The position numbers and the translations under genes were made by a program. Shown here piece by piece: positions 1 to 7,860 of a stretch of 57,541 nt of DNA. How positions within the stretch are numbered: position 1 is the first letter of the stretch; each line of letters begins with the position of its first letter. The DNA comes from DAISIL01 sp036822015 (lineage in GTDB: Bacteria; Bacteroidota; Bacteroidia; Cytophagales; Bernardetiaceae). The notes beneath the pieces are model-generated. The model saw only the letters and a program-made list of their open reading frames with translations, searched no databases and was not told the DNA's origin. The stretch lies in assembly GCA_036822015.1 (NCBI GenBank), contig DAISIL010000016.1:1-57541 (forward strand), given 5' to 3'.

Positions 1-38
1 GGGGGGGGGTAATTTAGCTACACATTTTAAAATGTGTA
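1..38. promoter_or_regulatory. Scaffold edge with G run and a 20-bp perfect palindrome
   Basis: The window opens with nine G residues, which may be a sequence-end artefact. Positions 19-38 form a perfect 20-bp palindrome (TACACATTTT and its complement) with no spacer. It lies about 100 bp before the first gene and could be an operator or the remains of a terminator for a gene off the left edge. A related string, TTAAAATGT, recurs near 120, and TTTAAAAATGTG occurs near 425 just before the next gene, so a repeated regulatory element is possible. Role is inferred only from symmetry and position. Confidence 0.35.
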
Positions 39-139
39 ACTTCTCGCGAAGCAGGGATGCGCACCCGAGCAGCAAGAGCGGCAAAACTGGCTACCGCTTA
101 TCAAAATGCTAGTGTTCTCTTAAAATGTAATCAAAAACC

Positions 140-358
140 ATGAAAAAGTTATTTTTTTCGATAATCTTTGTATTGGTCTCCTTGACCGCCTCTGTTTCGG
201 CGAATACCGAAGAGGTGAAAGGTGATGATTGGTGCTGTATTGATGTTCCACTTTATGGAATAACTAGCTGTTCTCCCTACGGTTGTTATGATGCAGCAAT
301 AGGTGCTGCGGAAATGATCGCTATCATGGATCAAAACGGCTATCAACCAGGAGGCTAA
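140..358 (+). CDS. Small secreted Cys-rich peptide, unknown function
   Basis: A 72-residue protein with a clear signal peptide: MKK start, hydrophobic core to about residue 18, and likely cleavage after Ala21 (SVSA, then NTEE). The mature part is about 50 residues, acidic, and carries four cysteines (C32, C33, C44, C49) in a compact segment with WCCID and SPYGCYD, followed by an Ala/Ile-rich helix. The cysteines could form two disulfides after export. I do not recognise a family. It is followed 82 bp later by a GLPGLI gene and an outer-membrane barrel gene on the same strand, an arrangement that suggests a shared job. The ATG has no Shine-Dalgarno sequence, as for the other genes here. A frame of this size on the opposite strand over the same bases has no signal-like start and is not preferred. 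Confidence 0.6.
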   Translation: MKKLFFSIIFVLVSLTASVSANTEEVKGDDWCCIDVPLYGITSCSPYGCYDAAIGAAEMIAIMDQNGYQPGG

Positions 359-440
359 ATTCTTTTTTTGAGATTTTCGAGTGCTTCAAGACCTGTATCC
401 TTGAGGCAATCTATCTTTTCCATATTTAAAAATGTGAATT

Positions 441-1247
441 ATGAAATATTTACTTTATTTTTTTCTAGCCATCCCCTTTTTCTCCCTTGCCCAGTCTCCC
501 ATCTCGGGTACGCTTACCTATACCTATACCACCTATGGTCTTGAGGAACGCTACACGATGCACTTTACCGCCGAGGCTGCGATGGCATACACGGAGCGAA
601 GTGAAAAGTATTTCTTTTCTTCGGAGTTAGTGCCGATTCCTGGTAAAGAGAATAGTTATGATGCTATCGTAAAAAAAACAGACCAGGAGAGTAATACTTA
701 CTACAAAAACCTGAAGGAAAAGCAGTTAGTTACTCGTGAGATGGGAACCAGTTATCGTCCGAGTATCGTGCTGGAGGAGCCACTCCCCGAGATAGACTGG
801 CAGATCGTAGAAGACATGCAAAAAACCATCGGCGATTTTGCTTGCCAGGCCGCAAAGGGCAGCTACAAGGGACGGCGTTATCTGGCCTGGTTTACATACC
901 AGATTCCTGTAAGCCACGGCCCGTGGAAATTTTGTGGCCTGCCGGGCTTGATCCTGGAAATACACGACGACACCCCACAAAAACGCTTTCATTTTGTGGT
1001 CAATACTATCGAGATCGGAAAAACAGATTTCCCTTATCCCATTGAAGCTCCAAAAATGGGAGAGCGTATTACGTGGGGTGAGTATGCTTATATGTACATA
1101 CATGCGCAGGAAGCCTTAGACAAAAAAGTAAAAGCAATGGAAGCGGCTAAGGGCGGAGGACGAACACTTAGCATGATACTGGAAGACTACACAAAAAGTC
1201 ATCTGGAGGGACCCGCTTTTGTAGCCTGGGAGAAATCGCAAAAATGA
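441..1247 (+). CDS. GLPGLI family protein
   Basis: A 268-residue exported protein. Residues 1-17 are a signal peptide ending in SLAQ. The family signature GLPGLI is at residues 166-171 (KFCGLPGLILEI), followed by the typical basic/aromatic stretch. GLPGLI proteins occur in Bacteroidota, often beside TonB-receptor-like barrels; their biochemical role is not established. Here the stop codon overlaps the start of the next gene by four bases (ATGA), so the two are translationally coupled. Length and layout (N-terminal beta region with ISGTLTYTYT, GLPGLI in the middle, helical tail) fit the family. Envelope location is inferred from the signal peptide. Family assignment is secure; function is not. 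Confidence 0.85.
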   Translation: MKYLLYFFLAIPFFSLAQSPISGTLTYTYTTYGLEERYTMHFTAEAAMAYTERSEKYFFSSELVPIPGKENSYDAIVKKTDQESNTYYKNLKEKQLVTREMGTSYRPSIVLEEPLPEIDWQIVEDMQKTIGDFACQAAKGSYKGRRYLAWFTYQIPVSHGPWKFCGLPGLILEIHDDTPQKRFHFVVNTIEIGKTDFPYPIEAPKMGERITWGEYAYMYIHAQEALDKKVKAMEAAKGGGRTLSMILEDYTKSHLEGPAFVAWEKSQK

Positions 1248-3913
1248 TTTGGTATGCTTTAAAAACATTGCTTTTTTGTTTTCTTTTGAGTATTGTTGCT
1301 TTTGCTCAAAAAGAATCATCCATTACTGGGGTTGTGCAGGATACAACCGGGCATCCAGTCGCCTGGGCCAGTGTGGTAGTGCGTGGAGTCGCTGCACAAA
1401 AAGTCTTGGGATTCGGGACGAGTACCGAAGCAGGGATATTTACCATCCAGGTAGCAACTGACAGCCTCGGGTATCGGGTTACGGTGCGGTCTTTGGGCTA
1501 TGCCGTGCAAGAACAAACGATACAAGCTCCTCAATACCTGAGTTTTGTACTCGCCGAAGAGGCTACGGAGTTAGAAACTGTCCTGGTAGAAGCAAAAGCC
1601 CTTAGCATCCGCTTTGCCGAAGACACAACGGTCTATCGTGTGGAGGCCTTCGTGGATGGTTCCGAGCAAAATATCGAAGAGTTACTCAAAAAGTTACCGG
1701 GCGTGGAGATCAGCGACGGCGGACAAATTAAGTTCAAGGATAAAGTAGTATCGGCCGTCATGCTGGATGGCGACGACTTATTAGGCAAGAATTACCAACT
1801 ACTCACCCGAAATGCTCGAGCAGATCTAGTAGAAGAGGTAGAGGCTATCGAAAATTACGATGAAAACCCTGTGCTACGTCGCATTGAAGGTGGAGAAGAA
1901 ACCGTTATCAATCTCAAATTTCGCAAAGATCGAAAAAAAGTACTCTTCGGGAATGTAGCCGCCCACTACGGCAATGCAGCTGCACGGGAGCTATCCGCCA
2001 ATCTTTTTTCATACCTCAAAAAAGCCAAAATCTATACACAAGCCGCACACAATACCATCGGTAAGAACAAAGCTCCGCCACGAAGTATGCAAATGAATCT
2101 GGCGGAGATGGAGCGTTATCTCTCTAAGTTTAGCCCTGATTTTCAGCCCTTTATCACGACCACTGAGGAGGGGCAAATCAGTAGCCTAGGGCAAGAGCGC
2201 AACTGCTTCAACAACCAATGGGTAGGTAGCACACATACCGTTATCAAGCCCAGCAAAAAAGTCATCCTCAAGCCCAAGTTGATTGCTTACATCGACCGTC
2301 AGCGTTTTACACGCAACCAAAACACAGCGTATTTGCTTGAACAGCCTTTCAATATTCAGCAAGATGAGCAGCTACGCCTTCGTCCGCAATACTACCACGG
2401 GCTGTTAGATGCTCACATTACCCCCGACGAAAATACCTTCATCAAGTACCAAGGCGAATGGAAGGAGCAAAGTAGCCCCTTTCGGAGGTCTATCTTACTG
2501 ACCAATACATTTTTGCCTGATGAGCAAACACAAGAGCAACTTTCGGATCGGTTCCAACACAGCCAGCAACATTTACAGATCACTCGACAGACTGGCGAGT
2601 CATCGGCCCTGATCATCGAACTCCAACACCAGTATTTTTTACAAGACCAAAGCTACGTCATCGAAGCCGGATCATCGCGCTATGCTGATTATTTCGATCA
2701 AACATCTGCGTTTAAACATATTTTGCAAGAAGGACTCAATGAAAAGCACTTTTTAGAAGGCTCCTTGCGTTTTCCGTATCGCATTGGTGAGCAGCGTTTA
2801 AGTATTGAAACCGGTTTTGTGGCTGATCTCAACCGCCTGCAAAGTCGTTTCACACTCACCGAAGGGGAGGAGGTTTTTGTGCCCAGCACTGATTTTATGG
2901 GCATCTCCAACATTCGGCATAGTTTGTATTACGTACAGGCGAGTATGGTACGAGAGTGGAAGTCCTGGGAACTCCAAGCACAAGGACAGTGGCTATGGAA
3001 CCGTTCTGGGCTTAGCCGCGAAGGAGTGCGTAATAGGTATTTTATCTTGCCCAAAGCCCGTTTGCAATACCACTTATCGAGTACATCAAAGATGTATCTG
3101 TCCTACAAAGCTTCGCTGGCTTTGCCACAGGCAAGAGGGTTGCACCAACCTTTTGTTCTCTCGTCGTTGCAGCAGTTTAGGGGCGGAACTGATCTTGTTG
3201 AACTTCCCCACACACGCCGAATCCAGGTGGGTTGGCAACAAAAAAAGAACATCGGTGATATAAATCTCAACTTTTTTTATGGCTGGGAACAGAACCGCTA
3301 CCGAGATAGCTCCACAGTAGTACCTCAATTTCAGTTTTATACGGCTTTTGTTTTACCGAAGAGCCAAAGCATGGGTGGGCAAGGACGCTATCACCGTTTT
3401 TTTGAGGAGGTAGGCATAGATGCAAGCATTTTGACGGGCTTTCAGCAGACCCAACAACGCAATCGCATCAACGGGGAGGAACGCATGTTGCGGATGCAAA
3501 ACAACTTTGCCCAGCTAAATCTCGGTGTCGCCCTGACCCGTGAGTGGGTGCTTGGCGTAGGCGGAAAAATCAACCAAAATATCTTGCGTAGTGAACTTTT
3601 GGCAAGTAATCAAAAGCTGCGGAATGAAAATATTTTTGCAGACGCTTTTTTGAATGTTACTTTCAAGAAAAACAAAAAGTACATCGCCGAACTCCGAACC
3701 GATGGGCGGTATATTGCCGACCGCTGGTTGCTTTTTGCGGATGTACGTCTGACATACATTGCCTCCAAAAAAACTACTTTTTACTTGCATGCTTTCAATA
3801 TTAACAATGAACGATATTTTGAGCAGGTTTTTTTATCTGACTTCACCGACTACCGCAGCCGCCAGAACTTACTCCCGCGCCAGGTTTTGTTGGGGCTGAA
3901 CTGGAATCTTTAA
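1244..3913 (+). CDS. TonB-receptor-like outer-membrane barrel with carboxypeptidase-regulatory domain
   Basis: An 889-residue outer-membrane protein. After a signal peptide (to about residue 21, FAQ) comes a carboxypeptidase-regulatory-like beta-sandwich (about 25-100, SSITGVVQDTTGHPVAWASV). A plug-like segment follows at about 120-230 with ELLKKLPGVEISDGGQIKF, then a long beta-barrel rich in alternating aromatic strands that ends in LLGLNWNL. This is the outer-membrane partner typically found next to GLPGLI proteins. The start overlaps the GLPGLI stop by 4 bp. It lacks a strong canonical TonB box that I can see, so transport may be of peptide or may not be TonB-driven. Substrate is unknown; the neighbouring Cys-rich peptide is an obvious candidate ligand or cargo, by context only. 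Confidence 0.8.
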   Translation: MIWYALKTLLFCFLLSIVAFAQKESSITGVVQDTTGHPVAWASVVVRGVAAQKVLGFGTSTEAGIFTIQVATDSLGYRVTVRSLGYAVQEQTIQAPQYLSFVLAEEATELETVLVEAKALSIRFAEDTTVYRVEAFVDGSEQNIEELLKKLPGVEISDGGQIKFKDKVVSAVMLDGDDLLGKNYQLLTRNARADLVEEVEAIENYDENPVLRRIEGGEETVINLKFRKDRKKVLFGNVAAHYGNAAARELSANLFSYLKKAKIYTQAAHNTIGKNKAPPRSMQMNLAEMERYLSKFSPDFQPFITTTEEGQISSLGQERNCFNNQWVGSTHTVIKPSKKVILKPKLIAYIDRQRFTRNQNTAYLLEQPFNIQQDEQLRLRPQYYHGLLDAHITPDENTFIKYQGEWKEQSSPFRRSILLTNTFLPDEQTQEQLSDRFQHSQQHLQITRQTGESSALIIELQHQYFLQDQSYVIEAGSSRYADYFDQTSAFKHILQEGLNEKHFLEGSLRFPYRIGEQRLSIETGFVADLNRLQSRFTLTEGEEVFVPSTDFMGISNIRHSLYYVQASMVREWKSWELQAQGQWLWNRSGLSREGVRNRYFILPKARLQYHLSSTSKMYLSYKASLALPQARGLHQPFVLSSLQQFRGGTDLVELPHTRRIQVGWQQKKNIGDINLNFFYGWEQNRYRDSSTVVPQFQFYTAFVLPKSQSMGGQGRYHRFFEEVGIDASILTGFQQTQQRNRINGEERMLRMQNNFAQLNLGVALTREWVLGVGGKINQNILRSELLASNQKLRNENIFADAFLNVTFKKNKKYIAELRTDGRYIADRWLLFADVRLTYIASKKTTFYLHAFNINNERYFEQVFLSDFTDYRSRQNLLPRQVLLGLNWNL

Positions 3914-3932
3914 AAAAGCAGTGGTCGTGCAT

Positions 3933-3940
3933 TATTTTTG
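3933..3940 (+). promoter_or_regulatory. Candidate -7 promoter box (TATTTTTG)
   Basis: TATTTTTG matches the Bacteroidota -7 consensus TAnnTTTG and lies 44 bp before the ATG of the receiver-SpoIIE gene at 3985. I see no good TTG about 20 bp upstream, so the site is weaker than those before the tRNA genes. Confidence 0.4.
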
Positions 3941-3984
3941 CGTAGGATTGTTTATCTTTCCGATCAAAAACTATACAACACCGC

Positions 3985-5268
3985 ATGAGCAGCGAGCGCA
4001 AGGGTAAGCACAGTATCCTTTACGTGGACGATGAAAAGTACAACCTGACGGCTTTCAAGGCTGCCTTCAGGCGTGAGTACAAGGTATTTGTCGCCGAAAC
4101 GGCAGAGGAGGGAATTGAGCTACTGGCACAAAACCCTATCGAACTTGTCATCACAGATCAGCGGATGCCAGAAGTTACGGGCGTAGAGTTTTTGAAGCGC
4201 ATCGTCCCCGACTACCCACACGTTATACGCATGATTCTCACGGGGTTCAGTGATGTTCAAGACATCATCTCGGCGATCAATGAAGGCGGGGTCTATCGCT
4301 ACATCACCAAGCCCTGGGACAAGGACGACCTGCGCATCACCATCGACCGCGCCCTCGAATCCTACGAACTCTCCCAGGAAAACCGCCGCCTCATCCACGA
4401 CCTCCAGGAAGCCAATCGCACCTTAGAGCAAAAGGTCATCAAGCGTACCCAAGAGATCACGGCACAAAAGGAAATCATTGAGCAAAAAAACCTCAACATC
4501 CTTGATAGCATCAACTACGCCCAGCGCATCCAACAAGCCAGCCTGCCCACCCAGGCACGCATGGCCGACAAGCTCAAAGACTTCTTCGTCTTGTATATGC
4601 CCCGAGATATTGTCAGTGGTGATTTTTATTGGTTTGAAAGCCAAATAGACCCCGCCTCTGGGCATGAAAAACTACTTTTGGCGGCCATCGACTGCACCGG
4701 ACACGGCGTGCCAGGTGCCTTCGTTTCCTTGATCGGCAAAAATCTGTTGGATCAAATTGTCATCCTGGGCAAAACGTTCTCACCAGACCAGATTCTCAAT
4801 CGCTTACACGCCGAAATCAACCGCGCCCTCAACCAACAGCACAGCCAAAACCGCGACGGCATGGATATGACCTTGTGTGTGATCGACTTAGCGGATCAGA
4901 CGATGGAAGTCTCCGGTGCCAAAAATCCCATGTTGCGCATCCAGGAAGGCAGCAGCGAAGCCGAGACCTTCAAGACCGATCGCTTTTCGGTGGGCGGCTT
5001 TACCGATAAGCAGCAGCCGTTCACGAAGCAATCTTTTTCGTTGCAAACCCCTGCTTGCTATTACATTTTCTCCGACGGCTACCAGGATCAGTTTGGCGGC
5101 CCCGAAGGAAGAAAGTTTATGAAAAAGAGAATGCGGGAGTTTATTTTTGATATACATACCTTGCCTATGCCCGAGCAAAAAGAACGGCTCCACCAAGAGA
5201 TCAAAGACTGGATGGGCGATAAAGAAGCCCAGATAGATGACATTCTCGTGATCGGCTTCAAAATTTAA
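3985..5268 (+). CDS. Response regulator with C-terminal SpoIIE/PP2C phosphatase
   Basis: A 427-residue cytoplasmic signalling protein. Residues 1-125 are a receiver domain with the acidic pocket DDE at 15-17, phospho-acceptor Asp58 (VITDQRMP), Thr86 (ILTG) and Lys109 (ITKPW). A coiled-coil linker (about 125-170) leads to the Bacteroidota-type motif LDSINYAQRIQQASLP and then a SpoIIE PP2C domain (about 190-427) with the metal-binding Asp motifs VSGDFYW, DCTGHGVPGAF and FSDGYQDQFGG all intact. Phosphorylation of the receiver probably switches phosphatase activity on a phospho-Ser/Thr switch protein. A sister phosphatase lies at 36821, and SiaB/SiaC, plausible kinase and substrate, are at 18055-18990. 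No cognate histidine kinase is adjacent. Confidence 0.93.
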   Translation: MSSERKGKHSILYVDDEKYNLTAFKAAFRREYKVFVAETAEEGIELLAQNPIELVITDQRMPEVTGVEFLKRIVPDYPHVIRMILTGFSDVQDIISAINEGGVYRYITKPWDKDDLRITIDRALESYELSQENRRLIHDLQEANRTLEQKVIKRTQEITAQKEIIEQKNLNILDSINYAQRIQQASLPTQARMADKLKDFFVLYMPRDIVSGDFYWFESQIDPASGHEKLLLAAIDCTGHGVPGAFVSLIGKNLLDQIVILGKTFSPDQILNRLHAEINRALNQQHSQNRDGMDMTLCVIDLADQTMEVSGAKNPMLRIQEGSSEAETFKTDRFSVGGFTDKQQPFTKQSFSLQTPACYYIFSDGYQDQFGGPEGRKFMKKRMREFIFDIHTLPMPEQKERLHQEIKDWMGDKEAQIDDILVIGFKI

Positions 5269-5299
5269 AAACAAAGAAGAAGATTCTTTTTTTTGTGTG

Positions 5300-6256
5300 C
5301 TACTTTCCTTCTTCTGGCAAGGTCTGCATACTGACCACCCATATCCCCCTTAACTGATCGGCGGCATAACCTCGGGCTTTGTCGTTGGGATACTTTTGGT
5401 CGATTTTTTGGAGGGTAGCCGAGTTGATGTCCGTGTTGGGTTGTCCGTGGCATTGGAGGCACATGGCATTGGTCAGGATGGGGTAGTAGCCAACCATCCG
5501 CCCATTGAGTTCGATCATTTGAGGCTTGGGTTTATCGCCGGCAGCCAGGATGGCTTTGGTTTGGGTGATGTAGGCGAGTTCGCGCTCGTCGGCGGTATTT
5601 TGCGGGTTTCGGGGCAGATCAGATACGCGCTTGATGTGCGCTCCCAGTACCCGGGCCATGCTGTCGGTGAGTGGATAAGCGCGGGTATTACAGAAAGTTA
5701 CGGCACCTTCGGGGCCCTCGCGCTGGATCGCCTGCATGAGGTTTTTGCCCAGGACGGCTTTGGTGGCCATGGCCCACTCTTGCCCCTGCTCCTGATAGGG
5801 CTTGCGCTCGGGATGTGCCTGGCGTTCATGCTCGGCAAACCAATCTGGGGCTTCAAGGTCAGCGTGATAGAGATAATAAGCAATGGCGGTCAGTTGCTCC
5901 TCCGAGAAATCCATCTTGGGCATCAAACCAAAGCGACGCAAAGCCCCGGGCATCTTAGATCGGCTGCTATCGGGCTGCTGCACAAAGGCGATCAAATCCT
6001 GTGTGAAGGTTTCAAGACCGGGACTGTCCTCAAGGTAGTGCCTCTTGACCGCGATCAGGGGTGGGGCGATGCGGTCATCGTGTCCGGCCGTGGGGCTGTG
6101 GCAGGTGATACACTGCCCCTGAATCAGGGTCAATCCCTGGCTCATGAGGAGTTCTTGATCGGAAGAAGGCAGATTTTCAGTATTTGGGCGGGTTGTGCAG
6201 GCGATGAGCAAACTTGCCAAAAGCGCGGCATACAAACAAGTAGGAAGGATACGCAT
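5300..6256 (-). CDS. Dihaem c-type lipoprotein with DUF3365 (Tll0287-like) domain
   Basis: A 318-residue exported lipoprotein: the lipobox LLIAC places the lipid-bearing Cys at residue 20. The first haem site is C49-C52-H53 (CITCH) in a class I cytochrome c domain, with likely axial Met in the KMP segments near 101-114 (SKMPGAL, LMPKMDF). The second half (about 160-315) resembles the DUF3365/Tll0287-like haem sensor fold, with FCNTRAYPLTDSMA and a second site C266-C269-H270 (CLQCHG). It probably sits in the periplasm attached to a membrane and carries electrons or senses redox state. It is convergent with the SpoIIE gene; the 31-bp gap holds an A/T-rich imperfect hairpin. Exact partner is unknown. 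Confidence 0.85.
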   Translation of the reverse strand: MRILPTCLYAALLASLLIACTTRPNTENLPSSDQELLMSQGLTLIQGQCITCHSPTAGHDDRIAPPLIAVKRHYLEDSPGLETFTQDLIAFVQQPDSSRSKMPGALRRFGLMPKMDFSEEQLTAIAYYLYHADLEAPDWFAEHERQAHPERKPYQEQGQEWAMATKAVLGKNLMQAIQREGPEGAVTFCNTRAYPLTDSMARVLGAHIKRVSDLPRNPQNTADERELAYITQTKAILAAGDKPKPQMIELNGRMVGYYPILTNAMCLQCHGQPNTDINSATLQKIDQKYPNDKARGYAADQLRGIWVVSMQTLPEEGK

Positions 6257-6431
6257 AAGGGAAAATGATTAGATAAAGGAACACAGCAAAGATAAACACC
6301 TGACCCTATGTTAATCTATGACCAAAGGCAGAAACGCCCCAAAAATCAGTGAACTTTCTATGAAAGGACGTTAATTTTAGGTCGATCAGGTTAAAAATTC
6401 CTTCATTTATTCTTAATATTGCCCAATTGGG

Positions 6432-6439
6432 TAGCTTTG
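6432..6439 (+). promoter_or_regulatory. Candidate -7 promoter box (TAGCTTTG)
   Basis: TAGCTTTG fits TAnnTTTG and is 46 bp before the ATG at 6486. The divergent cytochrome gene starts at 6256, so the 229-bp region between must hold promoters for both strands. No clear -33 TTG at the usual distance. Confidence 0.4.
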
Positions 6440-6485
6440 TGTACAAGATGAAGTACAATTCTTTCACCAACAGCATATTTTGATT

Positions 6486-7844
6486 ATGATGAACCAAAAA
6501 AATCTCTATTCGCTTTTCCTGTTTGTTTTGTTGTTTTTTGGGGGGATATGTACTATCCAAGCCCAAGATTGGGGAGATGAGCCGCTCAAAGCCCAGGAGG
6601 CCTATGCCCGTCTGGTGGATTACGTGAAGGCAGAGCAGTACGAACAGGCGCATCCCGATGCAGGCTGGCTCATGCAGCACGCCCCGCGTCTGGCTATGGA
6701 TATGTACGTGAAAGCCATCAAGGTATATGAGGAAATGGAGGGGCTAGCCGCCAAAAACAAAGATAAAGCCGCCCAAGAGGGCTATCAAGATACCGTCTTG
6801 TTACTCTACAAACAACGCCTTGAGTATGGCTTCCATAGCGGCGAAGACGACATCTACCGAAGGGCTGGCTACAAAGCCTATCCCTACCTCGTTACCCGAA
6901 AAGGGGCCGAAGATACGCTCTATCAGTTTTATGGTAAGGTCATCGAAACCAACCAAAACAACACCCCACGCGCCCAGCTGACCTACTTCGTCGATGTGAG
7001 TGGACGAATGTGGACGCGCAAAAAAATCTCCAAAGCCGAGTTTTTTGCCGCCCACGAAAAAGCCCAGACCATCGCCCTGGCCAATGTCGCCGATGCCGAA
7101 GCCAAAGGCGACACCCAGGAGGCTACCATCTGGAAAGAAAAATGTGCCGATAAGCTCGACGACATCCTCACAGCTTACCTCAAAGATGAACTCGACTGCC
7201 AGACGGTCAAGGACTTGTTCGTCTCGAAAGCCAAAGAAAATCCCGACGATCAGGCTGCCTTCGATAAAGCCTTTGCCTGGATGATTAAGGCTGGCTGTGT
7301 CAAAGATGAAGAGTTCTTGACCCTCCTGGAGCAGAAATACGAAAAAGATCAGGATTGCGGCAGCGGAAAAACCCTTGCCAAACTCTACATGGCCGCCGAA
7401 GACTACGCCACCGCCGAGCAGTGGTACCAAAAAATATTTGATGGCCCCTGCCAGGATCAGCCCGAAGAGAAAGCCAAAGCCTACCTCCAGCTCGCCAAAA
7501 TCAAAACCATTGCCGGTGAGTTTAGTACAGCCCGCAACTACGCACGCCAGGCCGCTGCCGCTGACAAATCCGTAGCCGCCGATGCCTACACGCTCATCGG
7601 AGATATGTACGCGAGCAGTTTCAAGATGTGCGGCGAGGAGGTCAAGGGCGATCCGATCAAGGTACGAGCCGTCTTTTTGGCTGCCTACGACATGTATGCC
7701 CAGGCGGGAAACAGCGAAAAGATGAACAAGATCAAAGGGCAGTTTCCCTCCACCGAGGAGGTCTTTACCCAAAACAAAAAGGTAGGCGAATCCGTTCCCG
7801 TAGGATGTTGGATACAAACAACTACTACTTTACGCACCCGCTAA
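6486..7844 (+). CDS. Secreted TPR-like protein
   Basis: A 452-residue exported protein. I start it at the ATG at 6486 rather than the TTG two codons earlier; this gives MMNQKN and a signal peptide ending near IQAQ (about residue 27). The rest is almost wholly alpha-helical, rich in Ala/Lys/Glu, with repeated helical hairpins like tetratricopeptide repeats (for example AKLYMAAEDYATAEQWYQKIF and AKIKTIAGEFSTARNYARQA). It ends with a short non-helical tail. Similar periplasmic TPR proteins are common in Bacteroidota and act as scaffolds; no specific partner is known. The next gene, hutU, begins 16 bp downstream. A 338-residue open frame on the opposite strand is a composition artefact. Confidence 0.8.
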   Translation: MMNQKNLYSLFLFVLLFFGGICTIQAQDWGDEPLKAQEAYARLVDYVKAEQYEQAHPDAGWLMQHAPRLAMDMYVKAIKVYEEMEGLAAKNKDKAAQEGYQDTVLLLYKQRLEYGFHSGEDDIYRRAGYKAYPYLVTRKGAEDTLYQFYGKVIETNQNNTPRAQLTYFVDVSGRMWTRKKISKAEFFAAHEKAQTIALANVADAEAKGDTQEATIWKEKCADKLDDILTAYLKDELDCQTVKDLFVSKAKENPDDQAAFDKAFAWMIKAGCVKDEEFLTLLEQKYEKDQDCGSGKTLAKLYMAAEDYATAEQWYQKIFDGPCQDQPEEKAKAYLQLAKIKTIAGEFSTARNYARQAAAADKSVAADAYTLIGDMYASSFKMCGEEVKGDPIKVRAVFLAAYDMYAQAGNSEKMNKIKGQFPSTEEVFTQNKKVGESVPVGCWIQTTTTLRTR

Positions 7845-7860
7845 AACACAAGCACTTACC

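Noticed and set aside
5396..6268. 290-residue frame opposite the cytochrome gene
   Set aside because: The minus strand holds two CxxCH sites and a lipobox; the plus frame shows nothing recognisable.
6801..7817. 338-residue frame opposite the TPR gene
   Set aside because: Gly/Phe/Val-rich composition typical of the complement of a Lys/Ala-rich gene; no signal or motif.
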